Positions 48,596 through 58,559 of a stretch of DNA of 64,000 bases are shown here, piece after piece. The notes under the pieces were generated by a model, which ran no database searches, had not been told where the DNA came from, and was given only the letters and a program-made list of their open reading frames with translations. The translations under genes were made by a program, and so were the position numbers. Source of the stretch: Euleptes europaea (lineage: Eukaryota > Chordata > Lepidosauria > Squamata > Sphaerodactylidae); NCBI RefSeq assembly GCF_029931775.1, contig NC_079320.1:84181656-84245655 (forward strand). Reading direction: 5' to 3'. Position 1 is the stretch's first letter, and the number at the start of each line of letters is the position of its first letter.

Positions 48596-48937
48596 TATCA
48601 CCCAGTTGACCCCCCCCACACACACACATACTCTTGAAGGAGGTGATAAAACTGCTGGATCCACCACCGTGGCTCACACAGGGCCACACTGTGACGTAGG
48701 GCTGCCAGCCCCCAGTTGTCAATCTGTTACCCAAATGGCCTTCACCAGTAGATATCTTCACTATAGGACCATCCCCCTTTAACATGTGGAAGCTCACACA
48801 CAAATGTACCAAGGGCAATTATTATTGGGACCTTTAGCCTGGTGTGTACGGGAGTCCAAGATCTAGGCAACACTTCATACAAAGTGTGCAGATTCTTAGA
48901 AATGAACAGACATCGGTTTAAAGTTGCATGTTTAAGA

Positions 48938-50889
48938 TGTCAGGCATGGGCCTGAGAAAGGAATGTTGTGGTTTCCCCAGGTGCCGGCCAAGGCCAGCTC
49001 CGTGCCCTGTGAACAGTGTGTTTAGACTCCTTTCTGTGGGAACTCTCCTAGCACCCTGTGTCAGGCATTGGCCTGAGAATCATTCCCCGAGACCAAATGG
49101 CGCTTCAAGGTCTTTGAGTTGTACAGCTTTGTTTATGTTTTGACTGCAGAGGCCTCGGAGAGTGTGATAATGATAGACCTTCCAGGGAACCAGGGATCGC
49201 CCTGGCAACCGTCATATTTGTAGATTGCCTTTATTATGTTTTACCCTGTTCCTAGTTTCCCATTGAAGTCCATGAATCCCTTGCGTTAGTTGCTGCTCCT
49301 CACTGTGTTTTCCTTAATAAACCTGCTTTTTAGGATACCTTCCTGATCGTCTGTTTTTTTGGGAATAGCCAAGTGAACTCAGAACTGACATTTGGACTTC
49401 AATCTGCCTTTATTTTCATTTTGTTTCTTTTGGTTTGGACCTTGAGGGAAAATGAGGCTGGAGCCTCATCCCTGCATTCTGTATGGCGGCAGCAACTGAG
49501 TTCACCCCTTACCCTGCAGGGAGGGTTGACGGGTCATCCCAGGAGGGGGGACCAGCAACAGTTACTGCCAGAGAAGGACTCCGCCAGCTCCTCCGGGAGG
49601 AGGTGAGGATACTGACCCTGCACGCCTGAGAGAAGGCTGCGAGAAGGGGCCCCCAGCGAACCTTCCTGGAGGGAGAGTCTTTGTGAGGGGCCGTGGTCTC
49701 GGGGGAGGCTGCAGTTGTGGAGAGACTGAGGGACAGGTTATTGCAGTGGTACCGCCACCTGGGTGAGAATGCGGCCAAGGGCAACGAAACTCTCCTGGAG
49801 GGCGAGATTCCCGGTTCCGATCCTGTACCCTGTGCCCTCATGGAGGAACGAGTGGAGACGACAAGTCCTACTCAACCCCGTCTTCGCCGAGAGACGGAAG
49901 GATCATTTGCTAAAGCGGTCGGTGTCTGGACCGCTGAGCTGGAAGCGTCGGTGGCCGCGCAGGCATCGGAAACGCAGCCCAAGGGTCCTGCAACGCCCGG
50001 CAGCAACTTTCCACAGGACGTTGGAGGTTGCCCACACGAAGAAGACCTCAGTGGTCAGATTACAAATTCCCAGGGACCTCGACCTGGACGGCCTGGGGAG
50101 GTCACAAACAAAATCCAACATCTGTGGGCTCAAAACCAGGCGTTGGAAGAGCACTTAGCTCGGATGCAGAATCAAATGGATTTAATGTGGCAGTACTTAG
50201 GTGAGAGGCAGCGGGTGCAAACACTTGTGCCGACCCCACTGCCACCTGGTCAGCCAGGAGTGCTGTTTCAACCATCGTCAGGTGGGTCGCATCGGACCTC
50301 TCCTCCGCTCCCCTCAACTCCACCACTGGGACACCTCCAGTCAACAGGAGCATCAAGACTATCGACGCTCATGCCAGCTCAGCTAGCGCCAACACACGGC
50401 CAAGCAGGACTACTTGCGGCACCCCGACCGGCGTCAGGGCCACCTGGGATGCCAGGACAACCGGGGGTGCCTTTGCTTGGCAGTGGGGGGCCGCAGCCCG
50501 GAGCGCCGGGGCAACCAGAGCCGCCCGGGGGTATGGCATCGCTTCCCGTAGCACCGGACGAAGTGGACATCCGCCGGCCAAACCTCTCCGCAACCAAACA
50601 GAGGGCTAGGGAAGCGAAGCTGTGGCAGGATCAGGCAGCCCCAATGGTGCCTGCACAACGGAAGTCAACTGCTCTCGGTACAGAGCGAGCCCAACGGTTC
50701 CAGGTGGGAGCCTGTCTAGTCTGCAGAGCTATTGGCCATTTTGCTGCAGCCTGCCCGTGGCCACCCGAATGGCCAAACCCGAGTCAGGAAAGCTCAGCTG
50801 GGGAGGGAGGAAGCAACTGTCGGAAAACTGTCGGCGGACGCGAGATCCTTCCTGCGAGGTCTAGGAAGTTGATTTCTTGTTCGGAATAA
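48938..50889 (+). mobile_element. LTR-element fossil: 5' LTR, leader and gag (Ty3/gypsy-type)
   Basis: A probable LTR begins TGTCAGGCATGGGCCTGAG at 48938 and ends about 49390, with AATAAA near 49315. It contains a 120-bp internal echo (TGTCAGGCATTGGCCTGAG at 49058). After a leader of about 300 bp, a 398-codon frame (49693-50889) reads as gag: an N-terminal region, a possible coiled coil (EVTNKIQHLWAQNQALEEHL), a Pro/Gly-rich hinge and one CCHC zinc knuckle (CLVCRAIGHFAAAC). The gag frame looks open. pol and the 3' LTR are absent; the element stops at a Penelope insertion. It is probably fairly young. Confidence 0.85.
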
Positions 50890-51675
50890 TTCATAGTTAG
50901 ATTGATGGTGGGGTGGAAGTCGTTGATACCCATGATGATAAACTACTTAACAAGAACATGGACTCTGGCACCAAGGCCTGCAACAAACCAAGGTGCCAAC
51001 TTTGCCCTCATATAGATTCTAGGAACACCATCTCTGGACCCACCAATGTCAGCCATACTATCTCAGGTTCATATTCCTGCTCATCTTCTAATGTGATTTA
51101 TGCCATCACATGCCAGCAATGCCCTTCCACAATCTATATTGGACAAACAGGTCAGTCTCTTAGACAAAGATTAAATGGACATAAGTCTGACATCAGAAAC
51201 CACAATATTCAAAAACCAGTGGGTGAACATTTCAACCTTCCAGGACATTCTGTTGCAGATTTAAGAGTAGCAGTTCTCTTACAAAGGAATTTTAAAGGGA
51301 GATTGGAAAGAGAAACTGCTGAATTACAGTTGATATTCAAACTAAAGTCAATGCATTTACCTGGGCTGAATAAAGACCTTGCATTCATGGCCCATTACCA
51401 ATGCTGATTTCTCCACACCCATCTCTCCCCTGGACATCACAGACTCTTCTGCGTATCACACCTAATCCCATCAAGCCTGCTATTCACATTTACGTACTGT
51501 TCCTCTACTTAAAGACAGATGGATTCACATTCTAGCTGTATCTGAAGAAGTGAGCTGTGGCTCACGAAAGCTCATACCCTACCAGAAAATATTTTTGTTA
51601 GTCTTTAAGGTGCTACTGGACTCTTGCCCTTTTTGACTACTGCAAACAGACTAACACGGCTACCCACTGTGAATT
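50890..51675 (+). mobile_element. Penelope-like element, GIY-YIG endonuclease and 3' terminus
   Basis: The 164-codon frame at 50913-51407 has a Cys motif (CNKPRCQLCPHI) and the GIY-YIG core VIYAITCQQCPSTIYIGQTG followed by LRQRLNGHKSDIRN and GEHFNLPGHS, the C-terminal endonuclease of Penelope-like elements. The reverse transcriptase is missing (5' truncation). The 3' terminus AAGAAGTGAGCTGTGGCTCA, then AAAGCTCATACCCTACCAG ends about 51675. Two other terminal fragments lie in the window. Confidence 0.92.
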
Positions 51676-52079
51676 ACCTATAGTTTAAATTACTGTATAT
51701 TCTCCAATTTTAATTCTGTAACTGATATGAATTTTAATGGCATTTGCCATATTAATATATGAATCTGAATGCTTCTGCTTATAAACAATTCCATTCAAAT
51801 GAGCAGAGCAGGTATGTTCGCTTTGAGGCTTAGCCCTGACATGGTTATATTCCACATGAAAAAAATTACTTCAGGAATGTACAAATGGGCAACTACTATC
51901 TGCAACCCAAAGTAAAGAATTTTCCTTCATCTTCAAACCAGCTATGTGGGAACAGACTGCCTAGAGCCCCAATTCTCTCTCATCTGTGTGGATGGCTGAG
52001 ATGAAATAGACTTCACCTGTCCAAACTTGGTAAATTAGTCTCCTCTAGAACATCGCCTTTCCCAATCAACACCACCTTT
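51676..52079. other. Intergenic, nothing recognised
   Basis: No gene or repeat was recognised. Confidence 0.3.
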
Positions 52080-52150
52080 ATTTTATTTATTTATTTTAGA
52101 CTTATACCCTGCCCCTACACAGGGCTCGGGGCAGCTCACAACATTCAATA
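52080..52150 (-). mobile_element. SINE/L2 tail fragment
   Basis: TTTATTTATTTATTTTAGAC, then CTTATACCCTGCCCCTACAC and GGGCTCGGGGCAGCTCACAA, the reversed 3' end of an L2-tailed element. Confidence 0.65.
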
Positions 52151-52153
52151 AAC

Positions 52154-53122
52154 CAGGGGTGGGGAACCTTTTTTCTGCCAAGGGCCATTTGGATATTTAT
52201 AACATCATTCGCGGGCCATACAAAATTATCAACTTAAAAGTTAGCCTGCTATATTTGGTCAAACATTTAGCCAAGAGGCATGACCGGAGACGGCTCCAAA
52301 TGTTGGCCACATAGAGCGACTCGCTTTTGAGCTCTGCTGTCCCCAGATGAGACCAAGAGATTCAGGCAGGGCAGCAAACACCAGATGGAGTGAGCGACAA
52401 GCCGCTTGGGGCTTGTAGGCGAAGGAGCCCCGTCCAGTAATGCCCTGATCCGGCACTTTCCCGCCCTATGAGTCTTTTGCAGGACTTAGAAGGGAAAGAG
52501 CCAGAAGGGAGGGGGTACCGACCAAGCCCCAAGCAGGCAGCTGCCCAGATGACCCCTCCCCCCCAATCGGGCAAGCAGGCAGGCATCCAACTGGTGGTGC
52601 ACTCGCCTACCTGGTGGCACAGGATGGTCTGTTTCACAAGCCGTTCAGCTGCACGCCAGCGTTACTCTTGCTTCGCATGCTCGGGGCCAGATTCTACAGC
52701 CGACTCTTGCTACCTCCGCCTGCAGGGATGAAATGAGGACACACTGGCTAAGACCCCCCCGCGCATTCTGGCCCTGCCCCCTTTAACAGCTCCATTGTCG
52801 TCACTTCCGCCCCCAGCCCTCTTGTAGTGAAGAGGGAATATGTTTCTCCACGACCCGGGTGGGAAAGGGTTAGCACAGTTTCTTGGGCAGTCCTAGCAGC
52901 TCCATAGCTAATGACTCTTCTGCAAGGAGGAAAAAAGGTTCCTTTTCTGGGCAAAACAAACTCACATCCACCTTGAATAGAGGCTATTCCTGTCTGTGGA
53001 AGAGGGCAGATCGCCAGTCTTATATCCTTCTGAACTAGAGGTCTGCCAGGACCCATGAAGGGCCAGACCAAATGATTTTGCGGGCCGTATACGGCCCCCA
53101 GGCCTGATGTTCCCCACCCCTG
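52154..53122. mobile_element. hAT (Charlie-like) non-autonomous element, 969 bp
   Basis: CAGGGGTGGGGAACCTTTTT at the left and (reversed) CAGGGGTGGGGAACATCAGG at the right are matching terminal inverted repeats of 14 bp. The left subterminal GGCCATTTGGATATTTATAA and the right GCGGGCCGTATACGGCC are typical of the family. No matching 8-bp duplication is visible (CAATAAAC against TGTTAGGC). No transposase frame was seen. Confidence 0.85.
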
Positions 53123-53397
53123 TGTTAGGCTAAACGCAGCAGTTCCTGCAGTGTCACAAAAACAACGTTAAGTTTTATATAGTGGTTTTTGAATACTGTG
53201 ATTTTGAAGTCTTTTGAGGTGGTGGTCAAACGGGTCATGTTTGAAAGCCACCTTAAACTGATATGAAAAGGTAGCACTAAAATACAGAAGTAAATAAATA
53301 AAGGAGAAATGAGACCTGGGGCAAGATCTCAAGCCTCAATGCTTTGAGTCAGGAAAAGAAAGGCAAGGAGCATTTCAAGTGACCTAAAAGGACTAAA
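53123..53397. other. Intergenic, nothing recognised
   Basis: No gene or repeat was recognised. Confidence 0.3.
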
Positions 53398-53660
53398 GTG
53401 GGGGTCCCCGACATGGTACCCACAGGCACCATGGCACCCACCAAGTGGTTTTAGAAAGCAGGCAGGACCAAGTGGGGGTTTTGCCCAGCAAGACAAAGAC
53501 ACTCACTGTATGACTGAAGGTAAGCTGGGGCAACTATTTTGTAGCTGGCTCCACTTCTTGAAGAAGCCATTTTGTGGCTGTGGCCACTGGGACGCGTCAG
53601 CAGACTCGATAAGGTGGCACTAGGCCTTACTGGGCAAGCAGAGGAAGGCATCGACATTTG
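53398..53660 (+). mobile_element. hAT-like element edge (GGGGGTCCCC type)
   Basis: GTGGGGGTCCCCGACATGGT then ACCCACAGGCACCATGGCAC. It is the forward counterpart of 20430-20818. The right terminus is not clear. Confidence 0.55.
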
Positions 53661-53699
53661 CACACCAGGGCCTATTATGCAGGGCTGTTTCCCACCCCT

Positions 53700-53890
53700 G
53701 CCGACCGCTTCGGGGCTTCCTTTTGATTACGCAGGCCTTGTCCGCAGGTCAGAGGTCGCCCCGCTCTCTCTGCTTTGCCCCATTTTTCCAGATTCTGGCG
53801 AAAACCCTGGAAAACTCGTGGGGAGAGCGAGGCAACCTCTGACCCAAGGAAAAGGCACATGCCTAATCAAAAGGAAGCCCCGAAGAAGTG
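53700..53890. repeat. Long imperfect palindrome upstream of FBXL5
   Basis: Left arm 53706-53790 (TTCGGGGCTTCCTTTTGATT, then GGTCAGAGGTCGCCCCGCTC) pairs with right arm 53803-53888 (GAGCGAGGCAACCTCTGACC, then AATCAAAAGGAAGCCCCGAA). The outer 21 bp are perfect and the rest about 70 percent. The centre is near 53797. Confidence 0.85.
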
Positions 53891-54099
53891 GGCGGGGCGG
53901 CCGCGGGGAAACGTCCCTGCATGAAAGGCCTAGGAGAAAAGTTTAAAAATAACTCCACATCAAAAACACACCAGCCCTGAAAGCACTGAACGAGCCACTA
54001 GTTACAGAATTCCTATGGAGCAACAGGGCAGCCGCGCTTGTCTGCTAAGAAATGCACCGTTTATTAACAGCCGCACCGCTACCATTTTAATATAAATCA

Positions 54100-54850
54100 C
54101 TTTTTTTAATGCGGCCACAACCGGGGGGGGGGGAGAATCGCCAACGTCGCAGAGGCTAACGCGAGGCCCCGCCCTCCCCCGTCCACTGTACAAGAGGCCT
54201 CCTCAGGCTCGTGCGCCTGCGCGTTTTGCCCGGAGAGGAATCTTCCATTCGCTTGTTTCGCCGCTCTCCATCTCCACGTGACCCGGCGGCGGAGGTGGGC
54301 GGGGGCGGCGCGCGGGAAGGAGACTGCGCCGGCGCCTGGCTTCCTCCGGCCTTGACTGACAGCCCGGCGCGCGTGCGCAGAGAAGCGGTTGCCGTTTGCC
54401 GTCGCCAGGCGCTTGACGGCGGCTGTCGAGGGAGCGTCCGTCGCCCTCTCTATGGGGAGGAGAAGATGGCCCCCTTCCCTGAGGAGGTGGACGTTTTCAC
54501 GGCCCCGCACTGGCGGATGAAGCAGCTCGTCGGGCTTTACTGCGACAAGGTATCATGAGGGGGGAGAAGCGGGGAGGGCCGGCGGGCGAGGAGAGGAGAG
54601 AGGCGGCGGGGGCCGGCGTCCTCGGACGCGCTCGCTCGCTCCCTCCCCCCGCTTCGCGTGAACGCGCGCGCTGGCTGAGGGACTGCGTAGCTTGGGGGGG
54701 GGGGGCTCGCGCGCGCCTGAGGACGACCCCCCTCCCGAGTTTCCCCGCCATCCGGGTCTTCAGGCTCGGCTACGCTGGAGGGTTGTTGTCGGAGGGGGAC
54801 CTGGGGGGCGCGGGTTCGAATCCCCCCGCCCTCCACAGCTTCCCGGCCTA
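54100..54850 (+). promoter_or_regulatory. FBXL5: FBXL5 CpG-island promoter
   Basis: Dense CpG and GC content replace the AT-rich background. Motifs visible upstream of the start codon are an E-box CACGTG at 54275-54280, GC boxes in GTGGGCGGGGGCGGCG at about 54296-54309, and two NRF1-like sites: TGCGCCTGCGC at 54212-54222 and GCGCGTGCGC at 54369-54378. No TATA box was seen. Known factors are inferred from motif match only. The transcription start probably lies between about 54300 and 54440. Confidence 0.85.
54466..54549 (+). CDS. FBXL5: FBXL5 coding exon 1 (start of hemerythrin-like domain)
   Basis: FBXL5 is the iron- and oxygen-sensing substrate adaptor of an SCF ubiquitin ligase that degrades IRP2. 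ATG at 54466 opens 28 codons reading [16 protein letters not shown] and then [12 protein letters not shown], which I recall as identical to human FBXL5. The donor is AAG|GTATCA at 54550, phase 0. His15, an iron ligand of the hemerythrin domain in human, is present. A out-of-frame ATG lies 14 nt upstream at 54452. Exon 2 (the LSKTNF segment in human) was not found before 64000, so intron 1 exceeds 9.4 kb. The gene is partial only because the window ends. Confidence 0.95.
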
Positions 54851-55284
54851 ATCAACTTTGCAGGGTGGTGGTTGTGAGATTGGAAGGGAAGGATGCGGAA
54901 AGCTGCTTTGGGACCCGATCAGGGAGACAAGTTTATTTATTATGAAATTTATATATAGTGAGCCTTTCTCTCTGGGTCTCAAGGCGGATTACACAGTCAA
55001 CGCAATCGACAGGATGGGACGTTCAGTACACAACGCAGGGGATATTAGGGTTGCAGATCCACCCAGGAGTCTGACAAACAGAACTGAAGCGAAGCATAAA
55101 TATTAATGTGACACATTAAATGATACAAAGGTTTCAGAGTAGATGTAAGGTAAATAAAGGGGGGTGCCTAACTCTCTCCTGCGGGGAGGTGCCGAGTGCT
55201 CCCCAGACACTGCCTTAATTGCTCCAGGCTCACTTAGCATTTGTGCCTTTCCCTCCTCAGTCCTGCCTTTCTTCCCGTCTGTCA
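54550..55284 (+). other. FBXL5 intron 1, first part
   Basis: 54550-54850 is the rest of the CpG island. A degraded L2/SINE tail (GTTTATTTATTATGAAATTT, then CTCAAGGCGGATTACACAGT) lies at about 54930-55020. The rest is unremarkable. Confidence 0.5.
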
Positions 55285-55416
55285 CATATTTATTTGTACC
55301 CTGCCTTTCTCCCCAATGAGGACCCAGAGCAGTTTGCAGCATTCTCCTCTCCTTCATTTTATTCTCACAGCAGCCCTGTGAGGTGGGTTAGGCTGAGAAG
55401 TGTGACTGGCCCAAGG
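55285..55416 (-). mobile_element. tRNA-SINE core fragment (MIR-like)
   Basis: ATTTGTACCCTGCCTTTCTC, then TTTTATTCTCACAGCAGCCC and GTGAGGTGGGTTAGGCTGAG, the reversed core of the 12622 group. Confidence 0.7.
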
Positions 55417-55555
55417 TATCTGTTCCTTCTTTGGGGGTGGCATTTCTGGTTTGCCCCGCCACCGTTTTGCCTTGGCAGCAGCCCTGAATGATAGACGAGG
55501 CAGAAAGCAAGTGGCACCTAGTGGGATCCATGATAAAACTTAAGGTTTGAACACA

Positions 55556-55768
55556 CATGAACTCATGAAGCTGCCTTATACTGAATCAGACTCTTGGCCC
55601 ATCAAAGTCAGTATTGTCTACTGAGACCGGCAGTGGCTCTCCAGGGGCTCAGTCAGAGGTCTTTCACATCACCTACTTGCCTCATCCCTTTAACGAGATG
55701 CTGGGGATTGAACCTGGGACCTACATGCCAAGCAGATGCTCTACCACTGAGCCACGGCCCCTCCCTGG
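55556..55768 (-). mobile_element. Ala-tRNA-type SINE, near full length
   Basis: On the minus strand the head GGGGCCGTGGCTCAGTGGTA then AGAGCATCTGCTTGGCATGT carries clear A and B boxes (GGTTCAATCCC). The reversed 3' end is TCATGAAGCTGCCTTATACT. It resembles a tRNA gene at the head only and is not one. Confidence 0.9.
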
Positions 55769-55855
55769 GCCTCCCCCCGCCCCAGTGTCTTAGCCAGACA
55801 CTCTCCTAAACCCTATTGGTTCAGTAACTTGGGCTGCAGGGTCTACTCTTAGGAT

Positions 55856-55950
55856 AGGGTTGCCAAGTCTAGGTTGGGAAATTCCTGGGGATATGGGGGT
55901 AGAGCCTGGTGAGGGTGGGGTTTGGGATGGAGGTTGAGAACCCAAGGGGA
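55856..55950 (+). mobile_element. hAT MITE, 5' fragment
   Basis: TAGGGTTGCCAAGTCTAGGT, then GGGGTAGAGCCTGGTGAGGG and TGGGGTTTGGGATGG; the remainder is lost. Confidence 0.82.
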
Positions 55951-56329
55951 TTGATGTGTGGTAAAATGGCACTGCATCACAGCTATGGTCTATAAAATCC
56001 ACAGCTTTTAAAACCTTACCTTACATTTTGTTGGTGTTCAAAGGCATTTCTCATGATAACCCTTTGAAGCAAATCAGGCTGAGAGTGAGAACAAGTGCCC
56101 CCCAGTGACTTTCATGGCAGAAGAGGGCTTGGCACCTGTTTCCCCTTAGCCTTAGTCTAAAGACCACACCCACCTACTGAAAGGAAGCCAAAGTACTTGC
56201 GATGGAGTTGAACGTGTGCTTCATCCTTATCATCACCTTCTCCCCTTTGCCTGTGTTGAATTTTAGATGGTAAGTAATAAGAATCCTCTTTCTTTTTTAT
56301 TAGGCTAGAGAAAGCCACGTTCTTGTCCC
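55951..56329. other. FBXL5 intron 1, nothing certain
   Basis: 56035-56100 looks like a degraded SINE core. Otherwise nothing was recognised. Confidence 0.3.
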
Positions 56330-56465
56330 CACTGAGCTGTGAAGTTCCCTGGGTGACCTTGGGCCAGTCACACACCTCAGCTTAACCTGCCTGGCAAGGT
56401 GGTTGTAAGGATAAAACAGAGGTGGGAAGAACGATGTATGCTGCCCTGAGTTTTGTGGAAGAAGG
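56330..56465 (+). mobile_element. tRNA-SINE body and core fragment
   Basis: CTGGGTGACCTTGGGCCAGT, then TGGTTGTAAGGATAAAACAG and TGCTGCCCTGAGTTTT. Forward counterpart of the 12622 group. Confidence 0.75.
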
Positions 56466-57030
56466 GCAGGATAGAAGTGATACGTTGGTTGGCGCTCTGT
56501 GAAGTGTCATGCCTGGTAATGATGAGGTGTAAATACCAAGTCAGAGACTTGCTACCCCTCCTTCTGTGCCCAGCAGCAGTCCCCCATCTTCTTTTGCTAC
56601 TGTTCTCTTCCCCCCAAATTATAAAGTCAGAATTTTATTTTTGGCATGTGGTTCTCTCAGTAGCTCTTGGAGTAAGTAGTAGGTTAGAGTGGTTGAGCTG
56701 GGAAGCTTTTATATTTTAAAAAATGTGCTGCTATTAAACCCCCTCCCTAGTGTGGGTGCCAAGAATTGTGAACCCTGCATGGGGTCATGCTCACTTTCCT
56801 CTAGAGATAAAAAAGAGTAGGACTTCAGTGGTCTAAGTGAATTGGTTTGCAGTTTTGCTGGTGTAGTGGAAAAAGCTCCCTCTTGGACAGACATCTTAAC
56901 ACGGTGAGGGGATTTGTGTGTGTCAGTGAAGCTGGGAGCAATACCGTAAGGAGTTTGGACTTTGTCAAGAGGCTAAACTCCTAGCTGAGTCACTCAAGGC
57001 GGAATGGTCACAGCAGAGACACCAGGCTAA
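56466..57030. other. FBXL5 intron 1, unique; source of a copied 31-nt block
   Basis: No gene was recognised. 56795-56825 is identical to 58481-58511, which lies inside a SINE insertion (see findings). Confidence 0.5.
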
Positions 57031-57192
57031 GGGCACTTTCACACATGCCGAAGAATGCACTTTCATTCCACTTTCAATGCACTTTAACCATCATTTGCAA
57101 GTGGATTTTGCCATTTCACACAGTAAAATCCAGCTGCAAAGTACATTGAAAGTGGATTGAAAGGGCATTCTTTGGCATGTGTGGAAGTGTCC
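57031..57192. mobile_element. Harbinger-like MITE, 162 bp, TAA duplication
   Basis: GGGCACTTTCACACATGCCG at the left and (reversed) GGACACTTCCACACATGCCA at the right are terminal inverted repeats within an almost palindromic element. TAA lies on both sides (57028-57030, 57193-57195), fitting the 3-bp TWA target of PIF/Harbinger. Confidence 0.88.
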
Positions 57193-57354
57193 TAAGATGT
57201 GTCCCACCCCCTTCAGGGATCAACAGGCACATCAGCAGACGAGAACAGACAGTTTCAGTGGTGATGGAGGCGGAGGAATCCTTGAAGGGTAGCTACTGGG
57301 CAGCAGCAGTAGTGGCAGGTGACACTGGGGGAGAATCTTTCGTAAACAACGGCA

Positions 57355-57511
57355 GTGCCACTTCAACTAACCCTGGTTAGTACTGCACAGAAGAGGGCAT
57401 CGGTAAACCACTTCTGATCAACTCTTGCCTCAAAAACCGTATGATGAGACATTAATCATAGGATTGTTGTAAGCCGGAAGCTACTGGACTGCACTTAACA
57501 CACACACACAG
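57355..57511 (+). mobile_element. SINE 3' half (5S-SINE-type tail)
   Basis: CCTGGTTAGTACTGCACAGA, then GTAAACCACTTCTGATCAAC and a (CA)n end. It is degraded. Confidence 0.6.
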
Positions 57512-57524
57512 TGAAGATAATTCA

Positions 57525-57650
57525 CAGTGGGTAGCCGTGTTAGTCTGTTTGCAGTAGTCAAAAAGGGCAAGAGTCCAGTAGCACCTTAAAGACTAACAAA
57601 AATATTTTCTGGTAGGGTACGAGCTTTTGTGAGCCACAGCTCACTTCTTC
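57525..57650 (-). mobile_element. Penelope-like element, 3' terminal fragment
   Basis: CAGTGGGTAGCCGTGTTAGT, then GTCCAGTAGCACCTTAAAGA and GAGCCACAGCTCACTTCTTC is the reverse complement of 51540-51672 with few changes, so both are fairly recent. Confidence 0.92.
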
Positions 57651-58255
57651 AGTGAATAAAGAGACCAACACCCCAAGCCTTTTCATTTTTAGTCAGAAGT
57701 AAATCCTATTGAGTTCAATGGAGCATACTCCCAGATATATATAGAATTACAGTCCTAACATAATACAATACTGGCCTATCACACTGATAGTTATTAAGAA
57801 TGTTTTGTGAAAAGCTTTTGAATTTTCTAAATTAAAAGTAACCAAATCCTGGCAACTATATACATTCTAACAACAACATGATTTTCCTGTCTCCTGCTGG
57901 ATATATCTTACATCTCCAGCTCAAGGCTTTGTTTTTTGTAGTTTAGGATGTACCAACTCAGTTCTACAAGCTGATGTTACTAGCCTACAGCATGTCTTAG
58001 CTCACCTGCCCACATTACTATTTGTGGCAAACTAATCTGAAAAGCAAAAAAACAAAACAAAAACAAAACTGTTCTCTTTCAAAAGTTTCATGCTTGGCTG
58101 CCTGGAGGTAAATCTTATTTACCAAAGACAGTCAGATTTACAAGCCTGTACTAACTTAACTATTATGAGGTTTCATTTGTCAAGTTAATGTGAAAATGCC
58201 CTAACCGTTTTTGAAATGGTTCATGCCTTTCATTTTGAGGAGGTAAGATGCAGAT
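57651..58255. other. FBXL5 intron 1, mostly unique
   Basis: 57698-57762 is a short dispersed repeat fragment (AAGTAAATCCTATTGAGTTC). The rest shows nothing recognised. Confidence 0.4.
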
Positions 58256-58532
58256 GTGTGTGTGTGAAGTGCCGTCAAGTTGCAGCCGACTTATGGTGAC
58301 CCCTTTTTTGGGTTTTCATGGCAAGAGACTAACAGAGGTGGTTTGCCAGTGCCTTCCTCTGCACAGCAACCCTGGTATTCCTTGGTGGTCTCCCATCCAA
58401 ATACTAACCAGGGCTGCCCCTCCTTAGCTTCTGAGATCTGACGTGGTCAGGCTAGCCTGGGCCATCCAGGTCAGGGCAAATTTCCTCTAGAGATAAAAAA
58501 GAGTAGGACTTAGTTGTCTAAGACTTCAGGGC
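58256..58532 (-). mobile_element. 5S-rRNA-derived SINE carrying extra 5' sequence
   Basis: AAGATGCAGAT at 58245-58255 and 58533-58543 brackets the insertion. 58256-58477 is a complete reversed 5S SINE (tail GAAGTGCCGTCAAGTTGCAG, head CCATCCAGGTCAGG). 58478-58532 is non-SINE sequence at the SINE's 5' side, 31 nt of which is identical to 56795-56825. Confidence 0.88.
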
Positions 58533-58559
58533 AAGATGCAGATACACCCTCCTTTATGG

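Noticed and set aside
48696-48725. Further hAT MITE copy (TAGGGCTGCCAGCCCCCAG)
   Set aside because: Only about 30 bp match the family edge; too short to call.
49693-50889. 398-codon zinc-knuckle frame as a domesticated host gene
   Set aside because: It follows a recognisable LTR and leader directly, so an LTR-element gag is the simpler explanation; no sign of splicing or conservation can be shown here.
50913-51407. 164-codon frame with GIY-YIG nuclease domain as a host gene
   Set aside because: The domain arrangement and the repeated 3' terminus elsewhere in the window identify it as a Penelope-like element.
54211-54465. N-terminal extension of FBXL5 in frame with the start codon
   Set aside because: The frame is open through the CpG island but has no ATG of its own, and the known FBXL5 protein begins at the 54466 ATG.
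55556-55768. tRNA-Ala gene on the minus strand
   Set aside because: Box A and B are present, but the sequence continues into a SINE body with the family's 3' end.
56262-56283. Possible FBXL5 micro-exon (TTTTAG-ATG-GTAAGT)
   Set aside because: Acceptor and donor enclose only three bases; no FBXL5 exon 2 sequence is there, so chance is likelier.
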